Positions 12,501 to 20,840 of a stretch of DNA of 64,000 bases are shown piece after piece. How positions within the stretch are numbered: the first letter of the stretch is position 1; each line of letters starts with the position of its first letter. The notes below the pieces were generated by a model. That model was not told where the DNA came from. It was given only the letters and a program-made list of their open reading frames with translations, and did not search any database. The translations under genes and the position numbers were made by a program. Location: positions 1,031,001-1,095,000 of the forward strand of contig JAWNZC010000421.1 of NCBI GenBank assembly GCA_035771165.1, given 5' to 3'. This stretch comes from Paragorgia papillata. Taxonomy: Eukaryota > Cnidaria > Anthozoa > Scleralcyonacea > Coralliidae.

Positions 12501-15500
12501 GTCAAAAATGAAAATTCAACCCACCGACAGACACACCCATTCCTCCCCCTAAATCAATGTTGATCATCATATAGGCCTACACTCGTAAAAACGCACAAGC
12601 TGTTACAGACTGCAAGCAAGTCGTTACAAGGCTGTTCAACAGGCTGTCACCGTCATGTGTTCGCACTGGCTGTCCCAGTCCGTTAACATGTCTGTAACAG
12701 GTTGTTGACAACTTGTAACAAGGCTGATGACTCCAACAGATTGATGACAAGTTGTTGCAACAACCTGTTACCGGAGGAGTGAAGCACTGAAGGAGACGGT
12801 ATTATAAGAGACAATCTTGCGAATTACGGGCTGTTTACATGGCAGGCGGGACGGGACGTTTGCCAGGACGGGACGTTTAGCGGGATCATATCGCTAATTT
12901 TCCTTTATTTATCTCATTTCGTTTACAGTATATGAAGGATGTGTTTACCGGAACGTTTTTGTCCTGTCGGATCCCGGTTTCCTCAACCGGGATCCCGGCT
13001 TGAGAGAGACAATTTTCGCCGTATAAATGCTCTGTCTCGCCCAACCGGGACGATATGACGGATACCGTTTCGAGTATTTATTTTGATTCTTAAGCTGTTT
13101 ATTCGATACAAATGAGTGATAACGGCAAGTAGGAGGACAGCAGCTCTTTATAATACGTCAAATTATGTTTATTTATCTGTTATTCTGGGTTTTTACAACT
13201 TTCTAGCTGTGTAATTGTGAAACGTCCCTCTCGCAATTGTCCCGCCTGAAGACATTCTCATATATTACCCGGGATGAAAAACGTTCCGTTCCCTTCCAAA
13301 AAAGTTTCGGCATTTTACCACTTTTTCGCTTCGGTCTATCCAAAACCGACCACCGACTACTACTACTGCACTGTACTGTACTTTTTTTACACTATCGGAT
13401 ATTTTAACATTTTTTACCATTATTTTCCAATTGTACAGTGATCTTAAGGACATCCACGATCTTCTTGAGATCAGCGTGTACGATGAAGACAAACGAGGAG
13501 CCCCAGATCTTCTTGGAAGAGTCGCCATTCCGCTCTTACATGTAAGCCTATGTAACTGGTTATATCCACTGATCTCTATATAAACTGGATAGGGCATTCC
13601 CTGGCCGCCATCTTATGTGTGGAACATATGACGCATTGCGGCCTTAGAACTTGTTCCCAATCCTAAAGTTGACTGGCATAAGCAATCTTGACGTCAGTAC
13701 GGTCAGATTATCCAGGGGGAGGAATATTAAGTACTCTGTGCCGGGGGAGTCGGAAAAGCCGTTGAGCAAACAAAAGATGCCGGTTCGAGTTTAGTTTTCA
13801 CTGTTTAACAACAAATACAGTCAAAAGATGGCAAGTACACAACACGAGATATTGTTAAGGCATTAAGATTACTATAAAAGGTACATTTTAAGACTTGGAA
13901 TTAAATTCTTCGTAGATTTTATAGTCTGTTTTTCAGTTTATATTATCGTGAAGTTTCTTCGTTGTCTGCACTAAAGAAAAACAACGAAATTTAAAAGTTT
14001 TACAGCTCAGTAACAGAAACAAATGCAAGAAATTAGCGTCTTAATTTCTTAAACCTTATTGAGTACTTCTTGTGTCATTACATTCGTTTAAATCTTCTTT
14101 AAGTAACTCTTTTTGTCTGTTTTCAATCTATGAAAGCTTATGAACTTCAGTGGCGACCATCTTAGGTAAATTCGGCATTTCGGTCCCATGGCCTATCCAG
14201 TTTTATTGAGATCAGTGGTCATATCTCAAATAGAGCTGTAAATTTATATTTCTCATTATTTTTTAAGACAAACTTCATTTTTGGGTCATATACACAATCA
14301 TTAATAATTCATATGGTTTGGAAGCTCTATTGTCTTTCAACTTGAAGTAATGGTCATGTTGGAAGACAATGGAGTTCCTTATATGGAAGTAAATTATATC
14401 AACACGTGACGACGAAGGACCACAACACGTGACGATGAAAGACCACACTAATTAAACCCGATCGTTGCTATTGGATGACTGCTTCATCATACAGAAAATA
14501 CAATACCGTGAAGTTGCACAAATTTCTATGAACTTGAACAAAAACATAGAACAGTGATTTTGGACGAGTTTCCAAACCATGTATACGTTCTATTAACTAT
14601 GTTCAAATAGAGGTTCCCATTCCAAGAGACAGATTGATCCATTAAATTTGATAAAACACTGCTGCTCATGTTTTAAAATAATAGTATTAGTCTTTAAAGT
14701 CATTGAATTTTGTATTCTCTAACGTGTGGGAATCCTGCTTTGATGTACATTACGCTGGTTTATGCTCTTTTGTAGATTACACCGCGGGAGAAACGTTTGT
14801 ACCAACTGAAAGACAAGACGTTAGAAAAACGTGCCAAGGGTCATTTGATTATGACATTGGACGTACTCTACAATCCTATCCGTGCAGCTGTGAAAACGGT
14901 TAACCCAAGAGAACCAAGGGTTCTTTCTGACCCTCCAAAGTTCAAACGTCAGGTAAGTTTGCGGGTCGGCAACATTAAACATTTAATCGAATATAAATAT
15001 CGGGCCATGCATGTGTAAAGCGTAACTTATATTTGAATATGCTCAAAAACGTGTACGGTGGGGGTATATATATTCATTTGTTTCTTCCTTTCTTTTTTCC
15101 TTCCCTCCTTTATTCCTTCCTTCCTTCCTTCATTCCTTCCTTCCTTCCTTTCCTTCCTTCCCTCCTTTCCTTCCTTATTTCCTTCCCTTCTTCCGTCCTT
15201 CCTTCCTTCCTTCCTTCCTTCCTTCCTTCCTTCCTTCCTTCCTTCCTTCCTTCCTTCCTTCCTTCCTTCCTTCCTTCCTTCCTTCCTTCCTTCCCTCCCT
15301 CCTTTCCTTCCTTATTTCCTTCCCTTCTTCCTTCCTTCCTTCCTTCCTTCCTTCCTTCCTTCCTTCCTTCCTTCCTTCCTTCCTTCCTTCCTTCCTTCCT
15401 TCCTTCCTTCCTTCCTTCCTTCCTTCCTTCCTTCCTTCCTTCCTTCCTTCCTTCCTTCCTTCCTTCCTTCCTTCTTTCCTTCCTTCATTCATCCCTACCA

Positions 15501-18500
15501 TCTTCCTTCCTTCTTCCTTCATTCCTCCCTACCTACCTACCTTCCTTCCTTCCTTTCTTTCTTCTATCCCTCTATTTACTTACTTACTAGGATTTCTTAT
15601 TAGAGTTTTAAGCGTAGACAACAACAAACCGCTTTCAACCTGCGATTGCTCTCGTTTTAGCTGTTGCAGCGAAACATTGACCGAATTGGCAAAATTGGTG
15701 CGAGTGTCGCATCTACTGGAGCGTTTGTTGGTTCACTGTTTACGTGGCAGTATAAATTTAGAAGCGCATTTGCGTTCTTGGTAAGTGTTACAAGTAGTAA
15801 CTGTTATATAAGAGAAGTATTTCCAGGCGGTGTAACATGAAGTCAAAACATGACTCGGCTATCTAGATGATAATGGACGAATGGAGTGAAAATTGATCAA
15901 CCGTACACGAACTAAGCACGGGTGGCGTGTGCTGTTAGAGCGCTGCCTCTCACCAAAAAGTTAAGCCCGGTTTGACGGGGTTACTACTTGGATGGGTGAC
16001 CGTCTGGGAATAACCCCGTTGTCGAGCTTGGAACACTCATGTGAGTAGAGTTTAGTTGGTCTCTCCTGTGCTTCGAGGGTTTTTCGCCGGGTTCTCCGGT
16101 TTTCCTCCCTCCATAAAATCAACACCTAGGTCTGTGATTCGTGGTCTGACATGTGTGTCATAAATGTGGCGTAGGGCGGCTGCTTCGAGCGCCTTTAATA
16201 TGCCTTCGACTCTGCCACTTGAAATTTAGTAATGTAAATTGCTCTTGAAAAGCCCCTTGTAGGAAGAAGTAATTAAAATCTCTATTCTGTACTCAACTAC
16301 TCGCGATCAAGCTCTCGGCAACGCCCTCCGTGGCTCAGAGCATTGCACTAGAATCGCAAGGTCGTGGGTTCAATTCCTGCCGGAAGGCCTGTGTAGTTGC
16401 ATTTTTCGCAACTGGTCCTAGAACTTGTTTGACCAGTTTAAAACCGGACTGACTCGCCCCAAGTTTGGGGCGAAGATGGAGTTTGTTGGCAGAGCCCACT
16501 TTCCCCCGAAGCTTGCGTAGGTCGGAAAGGGGCTCTGACTCGCAGGGTAATCAAAACTCTACATTTACTTTAAATGCATTTTCTCAACCATCAATTAACC
16601 TTTCATGATGTTTTCTACTTAATTACCTGGATAGTAAGTAGTTCTATAGTCTATTGACTTGGAGTGGGCAACCAAGATGAAATCTTTCTATATGAAGTTT
16701 CAGTATTTTGTTTGACTATTGCTGATTTCCCCGCTTCTTTTTAGCTGACGTCAGCAGAAATTAAATTTGATAGGCCACTAAATTTTGAGGGCTTCTCTCG
16801 AAATATGCGCGACATAAAGAAAATTCTCTTCTTTAATGAACAACTAGATTTTATTTTATTTTTTTGCGTCGAAATTTTGACAAGGTTGTTGATTTGACAA
16901 AACTTTGGAAAGATTGTTAGTTGATATTTGTCGTTTTACGTCTATTTAGGTGTATATTATGTTGGTGTTAAACTTCAATCTGTATCTCATTCCTCTCGGC
17001 GTGTTATTGGCTTTCCTCAAACAATATGTGATTCACGTGCTGCTGACCGAACGAAATATCAACCCTGAAGACCAGGTGAGCCCCCCTACCTCAATCACCA
17101 CCCCTGCCACAATCACCACCCCTATCACAATCACCACCTCTACCACAATCACCACCCCTATCACAATCACCACCTCTACCACAATCACCACCCCTACCAC
17201 AATCACCACCCCTACCACAATCACCACCCTACTCAATCACCACCCTACCACAATCACCACCCTACCTCAATCACCACCCCTACCACAATCACCACCCTTA
17301 CCTACCACAATCACCACCCCTTCTCAATTCTCCCAGATCACTCAATAATCTTTTTGAATTTTAGGAAGGACCTCCGCAAGAGGAAGACGAAGATGACGAT
17401 GACGATGAAGAAGAGACAAAGAAAAAAGGCGTATGTATACCAAAAGGCTTAGAATAATATTGTTTGTTTGTTTGTTTGTTTGTTTGTTTCATTGTGTGTT
17501 TGTCGTTCGTTCGCTCGCTTGCTTGCTTGCTCGCATGCTTGCTTACTCGCTTGCTTGGGATAGATAGATAGATACTTTATTTCAGTAAAACCAGTGGAAG
17601 TAAACATTATTGCTTGCTTGCTTTTGTTCTTTCCCCAGAAATGCTCCTGTTTCTCACCAAGTTTGTATTTGTTTAGGACAAAGGAGGAAAGAGCTTTAAA
17701 GAGAAAATGGCGATGATAACCAACTTGTGTCAAACCATTCAAAACGCGTTAGACAACGTGGCTTCATTGCTGGAAAGAGCAAAAAAGTAAGAGATCTTTT
17801 CCCGACACTACTAAAATATAGTGACTCAAGATTTAAACATATTTTCTAATAAAAAATAGATTTGGCTTTGATATAATTTGACTGTCTGGAATAAAGTTGG
17901 TTTTTAATAGTAGGAATGTTGATATATGCAAATTAAGAAATGGTTCATGGTTTGGCAGCTGCTCCATCGAGTTATGGGCGCACGCGGGAAGTTTGGAGAG
18001 CACGAAAAAAGCGTAAGAGTTGGTCGAGGCGTAGCCGAGAATTAGATTTTTTAGTGCTCTCTAACTTCCCAAGTACATCCATAACTCAATGGAGCACGCC
18101 AAACCATGAACCATTTAATTTATAACAGAGAATCAGACACAAAACAACGGGAAAACAACATTTATTTCGCTGATTAAAAATGAGTTTCTCACTACATTTG
18201 AAATTGCCGTGCTCCATCGAGTCGCAGAATAGAAATACAACCAGAAGTCCAACTCGCGTCGAAACCTTTGAAGTTTATGTCCTCGCGCATGTCGCCTCGC
18301 GCATCTTGATTCCTCGCCATCCTGCGCCATCCTTCGCAATCCTGGCAAGTTCCCCCGGCAGTTTGGACCTTCAAAAGAAGGTTACAACTGCCGGAGGAAC
18401 TTGCGAGGATGGCGTTGGACTTTAATTGCGTAGGTCGTAGGATCGCGTAGGATGGCGTTGGATGGCGTAAAATATCGCGCCTGCGCATTGAAGAAATGCG

Positions 18501-19833
18501 GACAAGTTGTCACTCGAGTTGGACTTCTGGTTGTGTTTCTATTCTATTCTGTGAGTTACGGAGCACGCACGGTAACCAATCAGAAACGCCGTTGTATTAC
18601 ATCTATGTTATAAAACGTATTTATTTGTGTGTTTTTTAGTCTCTTTAACTGGACAGTACCGTTTGTGTCTACTATGGTGTGTGTTGCCATGACTGCTGTC
18701 ACATTAGTTCTGTACATCGTTCCCATCAAGTTCTTGTTACTGGCATTTGGTACGTTGTTGTGACTGACAAATTCGAAAAGTAGCGAAAAGCGATTGTTTT
18801 GCATTTTTTTCTAATACGTAGCTGACTACTTCGCTACTGAAAAAATGTTGTTCGTTACAGCTACAGCTATATACTGTTTTTAAAAAGTACTCGAAAACTA
18901 TTCGCTTTTTGATAATTGTTGTTCGCTACAGTAGCGAACTACTTGTAGTTCGCTACGACCCGCCCTTGTCAAATTATCACTGCGTAACCGAGTTGTTTCC
19001 TTTCCCCTTTATGCGTTTACTCTGTGTTTAAGATTCTGTTTCTTTTAGGGGTCAATAAATTTACGAAAAAGATTCGTAAACCAAATGCTGTGGATGTCAA
19101 CGAATTAGCGGAGCTTCTGTCTCGCTTGCCTTCAGATCCACAAATTGTAAGTACTTTTGCTTAATCTGATTCATATAACTATAATACTACCCTGCGAGCA
19201 GAGCCTTCTTTTTCTTATTTCTTCGCTGAGAGAGAGGAAGAAAGGTAGGCTCTGCTGTATTCGTGTTTGGCTTCGTCCAAGATTTAGGACGAAGTAACCC
19301 GTTTAAGACCCGTTTAACCGGTTCTCGTTTTGTTTTCTGCTCTGATTGGGACTGGGTTCGAGATTGTAACCAAGCAACTGACATGCATGCGCAATGGGAA
19401 ACCAGTCACGAATACAGCAGAGCCTACTTTTCTTCCTCTCTCTCAGCAAAGATATAAGGAAAAGAAGGCTCTGCTCGCAGGGTACTATAATACTTTTAAT
19501 TGCATTGATCTTAGTCTTAATCTTAATCTTATAAATCTTAATCGTAATCGTAATCAATTATATTTATAAACATATCACAATTATAATCATAATTATCATA
19601 TTTATAATCATATTCATAATTATGATCATCATCATAACCATCATAATCATATTAAGCATCGCAATCATCAGAGCCATAACTATGATAATAATCGTATGCA
19701 TGTAAACAGAAGCATAATCTGTGATTGAGTTAATCAGTCGCTAATTGATTGTTTTGTCTTGTTTTTTTTTCAGAAAGAGCAAAAATTATTGAAAACCGAC
19801 CCATCCTTACGATTGAAACGCATTGATCCTTAA
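3569..19833 (+). CDS. MCTP: MCTP: multiple C2 and transmembrane domain protein, 17 coding exons
   Basis: Joined coding exons: 3569-3587, 3696-4006, 4416-4509, 7827-8049, 9082-9193, 10044-10170, 10802-10985, 12007-12390, 13439-13541, 14776-14952, 15661-15780, 16950-17075, 17365-17430, 17677-17786, 18640-18749, 19049-19146, 19774-19833. They total 2424 nt (807 residues plus TAA), all introns are GT-AG and phases match at every junction. Order: Lys/Arg-rich N-terminus (1-110); C2A (about 118-240, loops RDKTGTSDPY and DFDRVSSDD); C2B (about 276-397, MDDNGSSDPY and YDRDVRKDE); C2C (about 431-519, [11 protein letters not shown] and [10 protein letters not shown]); conserved linker; hydrophobic segments near 613-646 and 724-756. 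Family members are ER-anchored calcium sensors linked to ER shape and synaptic function; that role here is inferred. Slightly shorter than human MCTP2. The start lies just before a basic stretch and in frame; further 5' exons or isoforms cannot be excluded. Confidence 0.95.
3696..4006 (+). CDS. MCTP: MCTP exon 2, basic N-terminal region
   Basis: Acceptor AG at 3694-3695, donor GT at 4007. It encodes a Lys/Arg-rich start ([20 protein letters not shown]), then a Ser-rich, probably disordered segment up to residue 110. Ends in phase 0. A polybasic N-terminus before C2A is common in MCTPs; membrane or lipid contact is an inference. Confidence 0.88.
4416..4509 (+). CDS. MCTP: MCTP exon 3, start of C2A
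   Basis: Acceptor at 4414-4415 after a T-rich tract, donor at 4510. It encodes the first C2A strands ([20 protein letters not shown]) including the first acidic residue of calcium loop 1. Ends in phase 1. Confidence 0.93.
5690..5824. repeat. imperfect fold-back element, 135 bp
   Basis: The ends TAATAGCATGGTTT and AAACCATGCTATTA are exact inverted repeats. Further pairing between CATGCACGAGTGAGTTTTT and its near complement continues inward. A MITE-like hairpin of unknown family. Confidence 0.8.
6137..6228. repeat. tandem repeat, 21-bp unit (TTACAGATTTTTGCACTGTG)
   Basis: Four copies with small changes in the first bases; the last is diverged (CACAATTCTGCACTG). Confidence 0.9.
7827..8049 (+). 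CDS. MCTP: MCTP exon 4, core of C2A
   Basis: Completes calcium loop 1 (SDPYVKF), then the LNPQWNEKF signature and loop 3 (DFDRVSSDD). The five usual acidic calcium ligands appear present. Ends in phase 2. Confidence 0.96.
8445..8556. mobile_element. hairpin MITE, 112 bp
   Basis: AGACCCTGTTTACACTAGAG at 8445 is matched by its near-exact inverse ending GGGGTCT at 8556. The arms are about 48 nt with a short loop near 8496-8508. The ends resemble the GGCCTGTTTACA ends of the MITE at 59112. No transposase. Confidence 0.85.
8598..8915. mobile_element. non-autonomous DNA element with long terminal inverted repeats
   Basis: The left arm (8598-8665, containing ACCTGTAATTCAGTCTGTGA) is matched in inverse by 8850-8915. 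About 318 bp in total, with an internal second inverted pair (GAGCTTCT...AGAAGCTC). No coding capacity; superfamily not determined. Confidence 0.85.
9082..9193 (+). CDS. MCTP: MCTP exon 5, end of C2A
   Basis: Begins in phase 2 (AG|A) with [10 protein letters not shown] and ends with PKTAEDRQE, the last C2A strand and the linker to C2B. Donor GTGAGT at 9194. Ends in phase 0. Confidence 0.93.
9299..9484. repeat. tandem repeat of about 50 bp with an internal dyad, 4 copies
   Basis: Units begin near 9299, 9348, 9402 and 9450. Each holds the dyad GTACAAAA...TTTTGTAC, followed by a GACTGGGGAT spacer. It lies in MCTP intron 5. Confidence 0.93.
9487..9543. mobile_element. fragment related to the hAT-like element at 23882
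   Basis: GGAAAATTTTGAAAACTAGG and GAAATGGCATTTCCTGC match, in inverse, part of the hAT-like element near 24245-24300. Probably a decayed piece of a second copy in intron 5. The rest of that intron (9544-10043) shows nothing recognisable. Confidence 0.5.
10044..10170 (+). CDS. MCTP: MCTP exon 6, linker and start of C2B
   Basis: A basic/Ala-rich linker ([20 protein letters not shown]) leads into the C2B strand [18 protein letters not shown]. Donor GTAAGTG at 10171, phase 1, splitting C2B loop 1 at the same place as C2A. Confidence 0.93.
10374..10750. repeat. compound (GGAA)n/(GGAC)n microsatellite in intron 6
   Basis: Pure GGAA to about 10476, then GGAC to about 10525, then mainly alternating GGACGGAA with short GGAC runs to about 10740. 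It ends only about 50 bp before the exon 7 acceptor. Long open frames on both strands are a by-product of the missing stop codons. Confidence 0.98.
10802..10985 (+). CDS. MCTP: MCTP exon 7, core of C2B
   Basis: Begins G|GT inside loop 1 (GSSDPYCRF), contains [10 protein letters not shown] and loop 3 [12 protein letters not shown]. Ends in phase 2. It mirrors the exon 4 structure, consistent with C2 duplication. Confidence 0.95.
11591..11887. mobile_element. MITE copy 1, 297 bp with 9-bp target duplication
   Basis: The ends TACACTGCGAGCAGAGCC and GGCTCTGCTTGCAGGGTA are inverted repeats extending about 70 bp inward (CTTCGCTGAGAGA...TCTCTCAGCGAAG). It is flanked by ATTGCCAAG at 11582-11590 and 11888-11896. 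It matches the element at 19188-19484 in inverse orientation with the same length. Long inverted repeats with 9-bp duplications fit a Mutator-like non-autonomous element; the superfamily is inferred. Confidence 0.92.
12007..12390 (+). CDS. MCTP: MCTP exon 8, end of C2B and most of C2C
   Basis: Largest coding exon (384 nt). It finishes C2B, runs through a charged linker, and encodes C2C from [11 protein letters not shown] to [10 protein letters not shown] with loop 1 [11 protein letters not shown]. Unlike C2A and C2B, loop 1 of C2C is not split by an intron. Ends in phase 2. Confidence 0.95.
12590..12775. repeat. diverged short repeats around TGTTACA/CAACAGGCTGT/TTGTTGCAACAA
   Basis: Degenerate copies of GTTACAAGGCTGTT-like words in both orientations, including the palindrome TTGTTGCAACAA. 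Part of intron 8. Origin not determined. Confidence 0.6.
12829..13252. mobile_element. probable non-autonomous DNA element (GCGGGACGGGACG ends)
   Basis: GGCAGGCGGGACGGGACG near 12841 is matched loosely in inverse by CGTCCCTCTCGC...GTCCCGCCTG near 13222-13249. GC-rich internal inverted words (CGGGATCCCGG) contrast with the AT-rich surroundings. Exact ends were not found. Confidence 0.45.
13439..13541 (+). CDS. MCTP: MCTP exon 9, end of C2C
   Basis: Acceptor TACAG at 13438. It encodes [20 protein letters not shown] and [12 protein letters not shown], containing calcium loop 3 of C2C. Ends in phase 0. Confidence 0.94.
13558..14225. mobile_element. fold-back bounded element in intron 9, about 670 bp
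   Basis: The left end (about 13560-13617: CCACTGATCTCTATATAAAC, TGGCCGCCATCTTA) is matched in inverse by the right end (about 14148-14225: GGCGACCATCTTA, CCTATCCAGTTTTATTGAG). The interior shows no coding potential. Confidence 0.7.
14302..14602. mobile_element. MITE copy related to the one at 58706
   Basis: Bases 14450-14602 match the inverse of about 58709-58865 closely (words CTATTGGATGA, TTCCAAACCATGTATA, CTATTAACTATG). The left end (CATATGGTTTGGAAG) is a weak inverse of the right end. About 300 bp, non-coding. Confidence 0.65.
14776..14952 (+). CDS. MCTP: MCTP exon 10, post-C2C linker
   Basis: Encodes 59 residues beginning [20 protein letters not shown], typical of the region between C2C and the membrane anchor in MCTPs. 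Donor GTAAGT at 14953. Phase 0 on both sides. Confidence 0.93.
15083..15573. repeat. (CTTC)n microsatellite in intron 10
   Basis: About 490 bp of almost pure CTTC with minor CCTC, TTTC and CATT interruptions, including a duplicated interruption block (about 15160-15195 and 15293-15330). It ends about 90 bp before the exon 11 acceptor. The Leu/Pro/Ser or Lys/Glu/Gly/Arg frames across it are not genes. Confidence 0.98.
15661..15780 (+). CDS. MCTP: MCTP exon 11, pre-membrane segment
   Basis: Encodes 40 residues ending [14 protein letters not shown], which begins the first hydrophobic segment. Acceptor TTTTAG at 15660, donor GTAAGTG at 15781. Phase 0 on both sides. Confidence 0.92.
15912..16276 (+). 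mobile_element. SINE with 5S rRNA-like internal promoter
   Basis: Bases 15958-16027 resemble the 3' two thirds of 5S rRNA: GTTAAGCCCGG, then TACTTGGATGGGTGACCGTC, then TGGGAATAACC, keeping box A and box C (about 15990-16007). The stretch before it (GGTGGCGTGTGC...TTAGAGCGCTGCCTCTCACC) looks more like the 5' half of a tRNA than of 5S. The body contains CCGGGTTCTCCGGTTTTCCT, common in invertebrate retroposons, and the tail ends TTGAAAAGCCCC...AGTAATTAAAAT. Family membership is inferred. Confidence 0.75.
16323..16551 (+). mobile_element. tRNA-derived SINE-like element
   Basis: CCGTGGCTCAGAGCATTGCA matches a Pol III A box, and GGTTCAATTCC at 16367-16377 is a perfect B box with normal spacing. 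The body continues to GGCTCTGACTCGCAGGGTAA, whose end resembles the MITE termini at 11887 and 19484. A functional tRNA is ruled out by lack of a full acceptor stem. The rest of intron 11 (16552-16949) shows nothing. Confidence 0.7.
16950..17075 (+). CDS. MCTP: MCTP exon 12, first hydrophobic segment
   Basis: Encodes [20 protein letters not shown] and the following ERNINPEDQ. The hydrophobic stretch is long enough to span or dip into a membrane. Ends in phase 0. Confidence 0.92.
17082..17335. repeat. minisatellite, 18-bp unit CACCACCCCTACCACAAT
   Basis: About 14 units, some shortened, filling nearly all of MCTP intron 12. A chance Thr/Ile frame runs from exon 12 through it but is not conserved MCTP sequence. 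Confidence 0.95.
17365..17430 (+). CDS. MCTP: MCTP exon 13, acidic segment
   Basis: A 66-nt in-frame exon of almost pure Asp/Glu ending KKKG. It lies between the two hydrophobic segments, so it faces one side of the membrane as a loop. Phase 0 on both sides means it could be skipped without a frameshift. Confidence 0.85.
17459..17576. repeat. simple repeats (TTTG)n, (GCTT)n, (GATA)n
   Basis: Three adjacent tetranucleotide tracts in intron 13, which otherwise holds nothing. Confidence 0.95.
17677..17786 (+). CDS. MCTP: MCTP exon 14
   Basis: Encodes [20 protein letters not shown] and an amphipathic stretch ending LLERAKN, as expected just before the second hydrophobic segment. Ends in phase 2. 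Confidence 0.91.
17938..18116. mobile_element. fold-back element with GAGGCGTAGCCGAG loop
   Basis: AAATGGTTCATGGTTTGGCA at the left is matched by the inverse ending CCATTT at 18116. The arms are about 65 nt with some mismatches. The centre near 18026-18040 is GTCGAGGCGTAGCCGAG, itself nearly palindromic. No coding. Confidence 0.9.
18209..18566. mobile_element. long fold-back element, about 358 bp
   Basis: The left arm GTGCTCCATCGAGTCGCAGA...CCAGAAGTCCAACTCG pairs with the right arm CGAGTTGGACTTCTGG...GGAGCAC. A second inverted pair (GGCAAGTTCCCCCGGCAG with CTGCCGGAGGAACTTGC) sits inside. It shares the end GTGCTCCATCGAGT with the neighbouring element at 17938. Confidence 0.88.
18640..18749 (+). 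CDS. MCTP: MCTP exon 15, second hydrophobic segment
   Basis: Encodes [20 protein letters not shown] and on to [11 protein letters not shown]. The FNWTVPF entry and PIKFLLL exit resemble the MCTP C-terminal membrane hairpin. Ends in phase 1. Confidence 0.94.
18760..18975. repeat. repeat with GTAGCGAACT/AGTTCGCTAC dyads in intron 15
   Basis: Several copies of the word TTCGCTAC and its inverse, ending CGACCCGCCCTTG. Probably a degraded DNA transposon end; family uncertain. Confidence 0.4.
19049..19146 (+). CDS. MCTP: MCTP exon 16
   Basis: Encodes [20 protein letters not shown] and [11 protein letters not shown], the family's short cytosolic tail after the membrane anchor. Ends in phase 0. Confidence 0.93.
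19188..19484. mobile_element. MITE copy 2, 297 bp with 9-bp target duplication
   Basis: Begins TACCCTGCGAGCAGAGCC and ends GGCTCTGCTCGCAGGGTA, flanked by CTATAATAC at 19179-19187 and 19485-19493. It lies in the last MCTP intron, opposite in orientation to copy 1. The AT-rich low-complexity DNA at 19494-19740 holds nothing else. Confidence 0.93.
19774..19833 (+). CDS. MCTP: MCTP exon 17 with stop
   Basis: Acceptor TTTCAG at 19773, then 19 codons ending LRLKRIDP and TAA at 19831-19833. The 3' UTR begins here; I could not fix a polyadenylation site with confidence. Confidence 0.92.
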   Translation, partial: KEQKLLKTDPSLRLKRIDP

Positions 19834-20204
19834 AATTAAGGGACACTAAAATCACCACGAACCGTCGTCAACTATATTTCAATTTTGTTTTTTTATCCTG
19901 ACAATGTCGGACTGTGTTGTCAAAACAATGAACATACTTTGAAGGGTCCTTCGGTTAGTAATATAAGAAGCCAAAAACTTGTTTATAATATTAATCTCAA
20001 TTAGTGGTATGCTAAGCCATGCGTTACAATTAGGATATCGCTAATCTGAGCTGGAAATGGCCGGAACCCGTCGGTAGCTTTCACCGAACTGTACATGCCT
20101 GTCTACGATTCCGGCTTACTATTCATTTAAAATTTTGCCTAACAATTTTTTGGTCTAAGCTTATTTTAGTCTTAATTTCTTTGCAAACGTTCGTACATAA
20201 ATAT

Positions 20205-20575
20205 TTCTCAGAAATGAAAAGGATCCATTCTCAAAAACGAAGGATGCATTCTCAGAAACCGAGGTTTTATTCTCAGACATGGAAACGCCATATTAGAAAC
20301 GAAAAATGCATTATTAAAACGAATAATGCATTCTTTGAAACGAGAAATATATTCTTAGAAACTAGAAATGCATTCTTAGAAATGAGAAATGTATTTTTAG
20401 AAATGAGAAATGCATTCTTAGAAACGAGAAATGTATTCTTAGAAATGAGAAATGCATTCTTAGAAACGAGAAATGTATTCTTAGAAACGGGAAATGCATT
20501 CTTAGAAACGATAAATGTGTTTTTAGAAACGAGAAATGTGTTTTTAGAATTGAGAAATGCATTCTTGGAAACGGG
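20205..20575. repeat. 21-bp minisatellite downstream of MCTP
   Basis: About 17 copies of GAAACGAGAAATGYATTCTTA, diverged at the left and more regular at the right. Because 21 is a multiple of three, both strands stay open. The plus-strand frame from an ATG at 20214 to TAA at 20582 would encode heptads ETRNAFL/EMRNVFL. It may lie in the MCTP 3' UTR. Coding is unlikely but not excluded. Confidence 0.9.
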
Positions 20576-20840
20576 GAATTAAATGAACTGTGAAAATAGT
20601 AGATTTGATTATTAGGTTGTTTAAAGAATAACGAATTGTATTTATTGGAATTTATTTATTAATGTTATATTGAATGTATATTAAGGTTTTAGTGTAATAA
20701 TTGTAAATAGCGTATTAGTTTAAATCCGCTAATTCTGAATTGTAGCCGAATTTTGGTATTTAATACTTAGTTTGTTTATAAAAATTTTAAATAATACGTG
20801 GCATTAAATTATTAGCTTTTTTCTGTAATTTTATTTTTGA

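Noticed and set aside
15033..15603. Frames of about 180 residues of FLPS repeats
   Set aside because: Translation of the (CTTC)n tract in intron 10; no coding signal.
15958..16030. Functional 5S rRNA gene
   Set aside because: Only about two thirds of 5S is recognisable, the 5' part does not match, no T-run terminator follows directly, and a SINE-like body is attached.
16323..16395. Functional tRNA gene
   Set aside because: A and B boxes are good, but a pairing acceptor stem and a proper anticodon arm are not evident, and SINE sequence continues.
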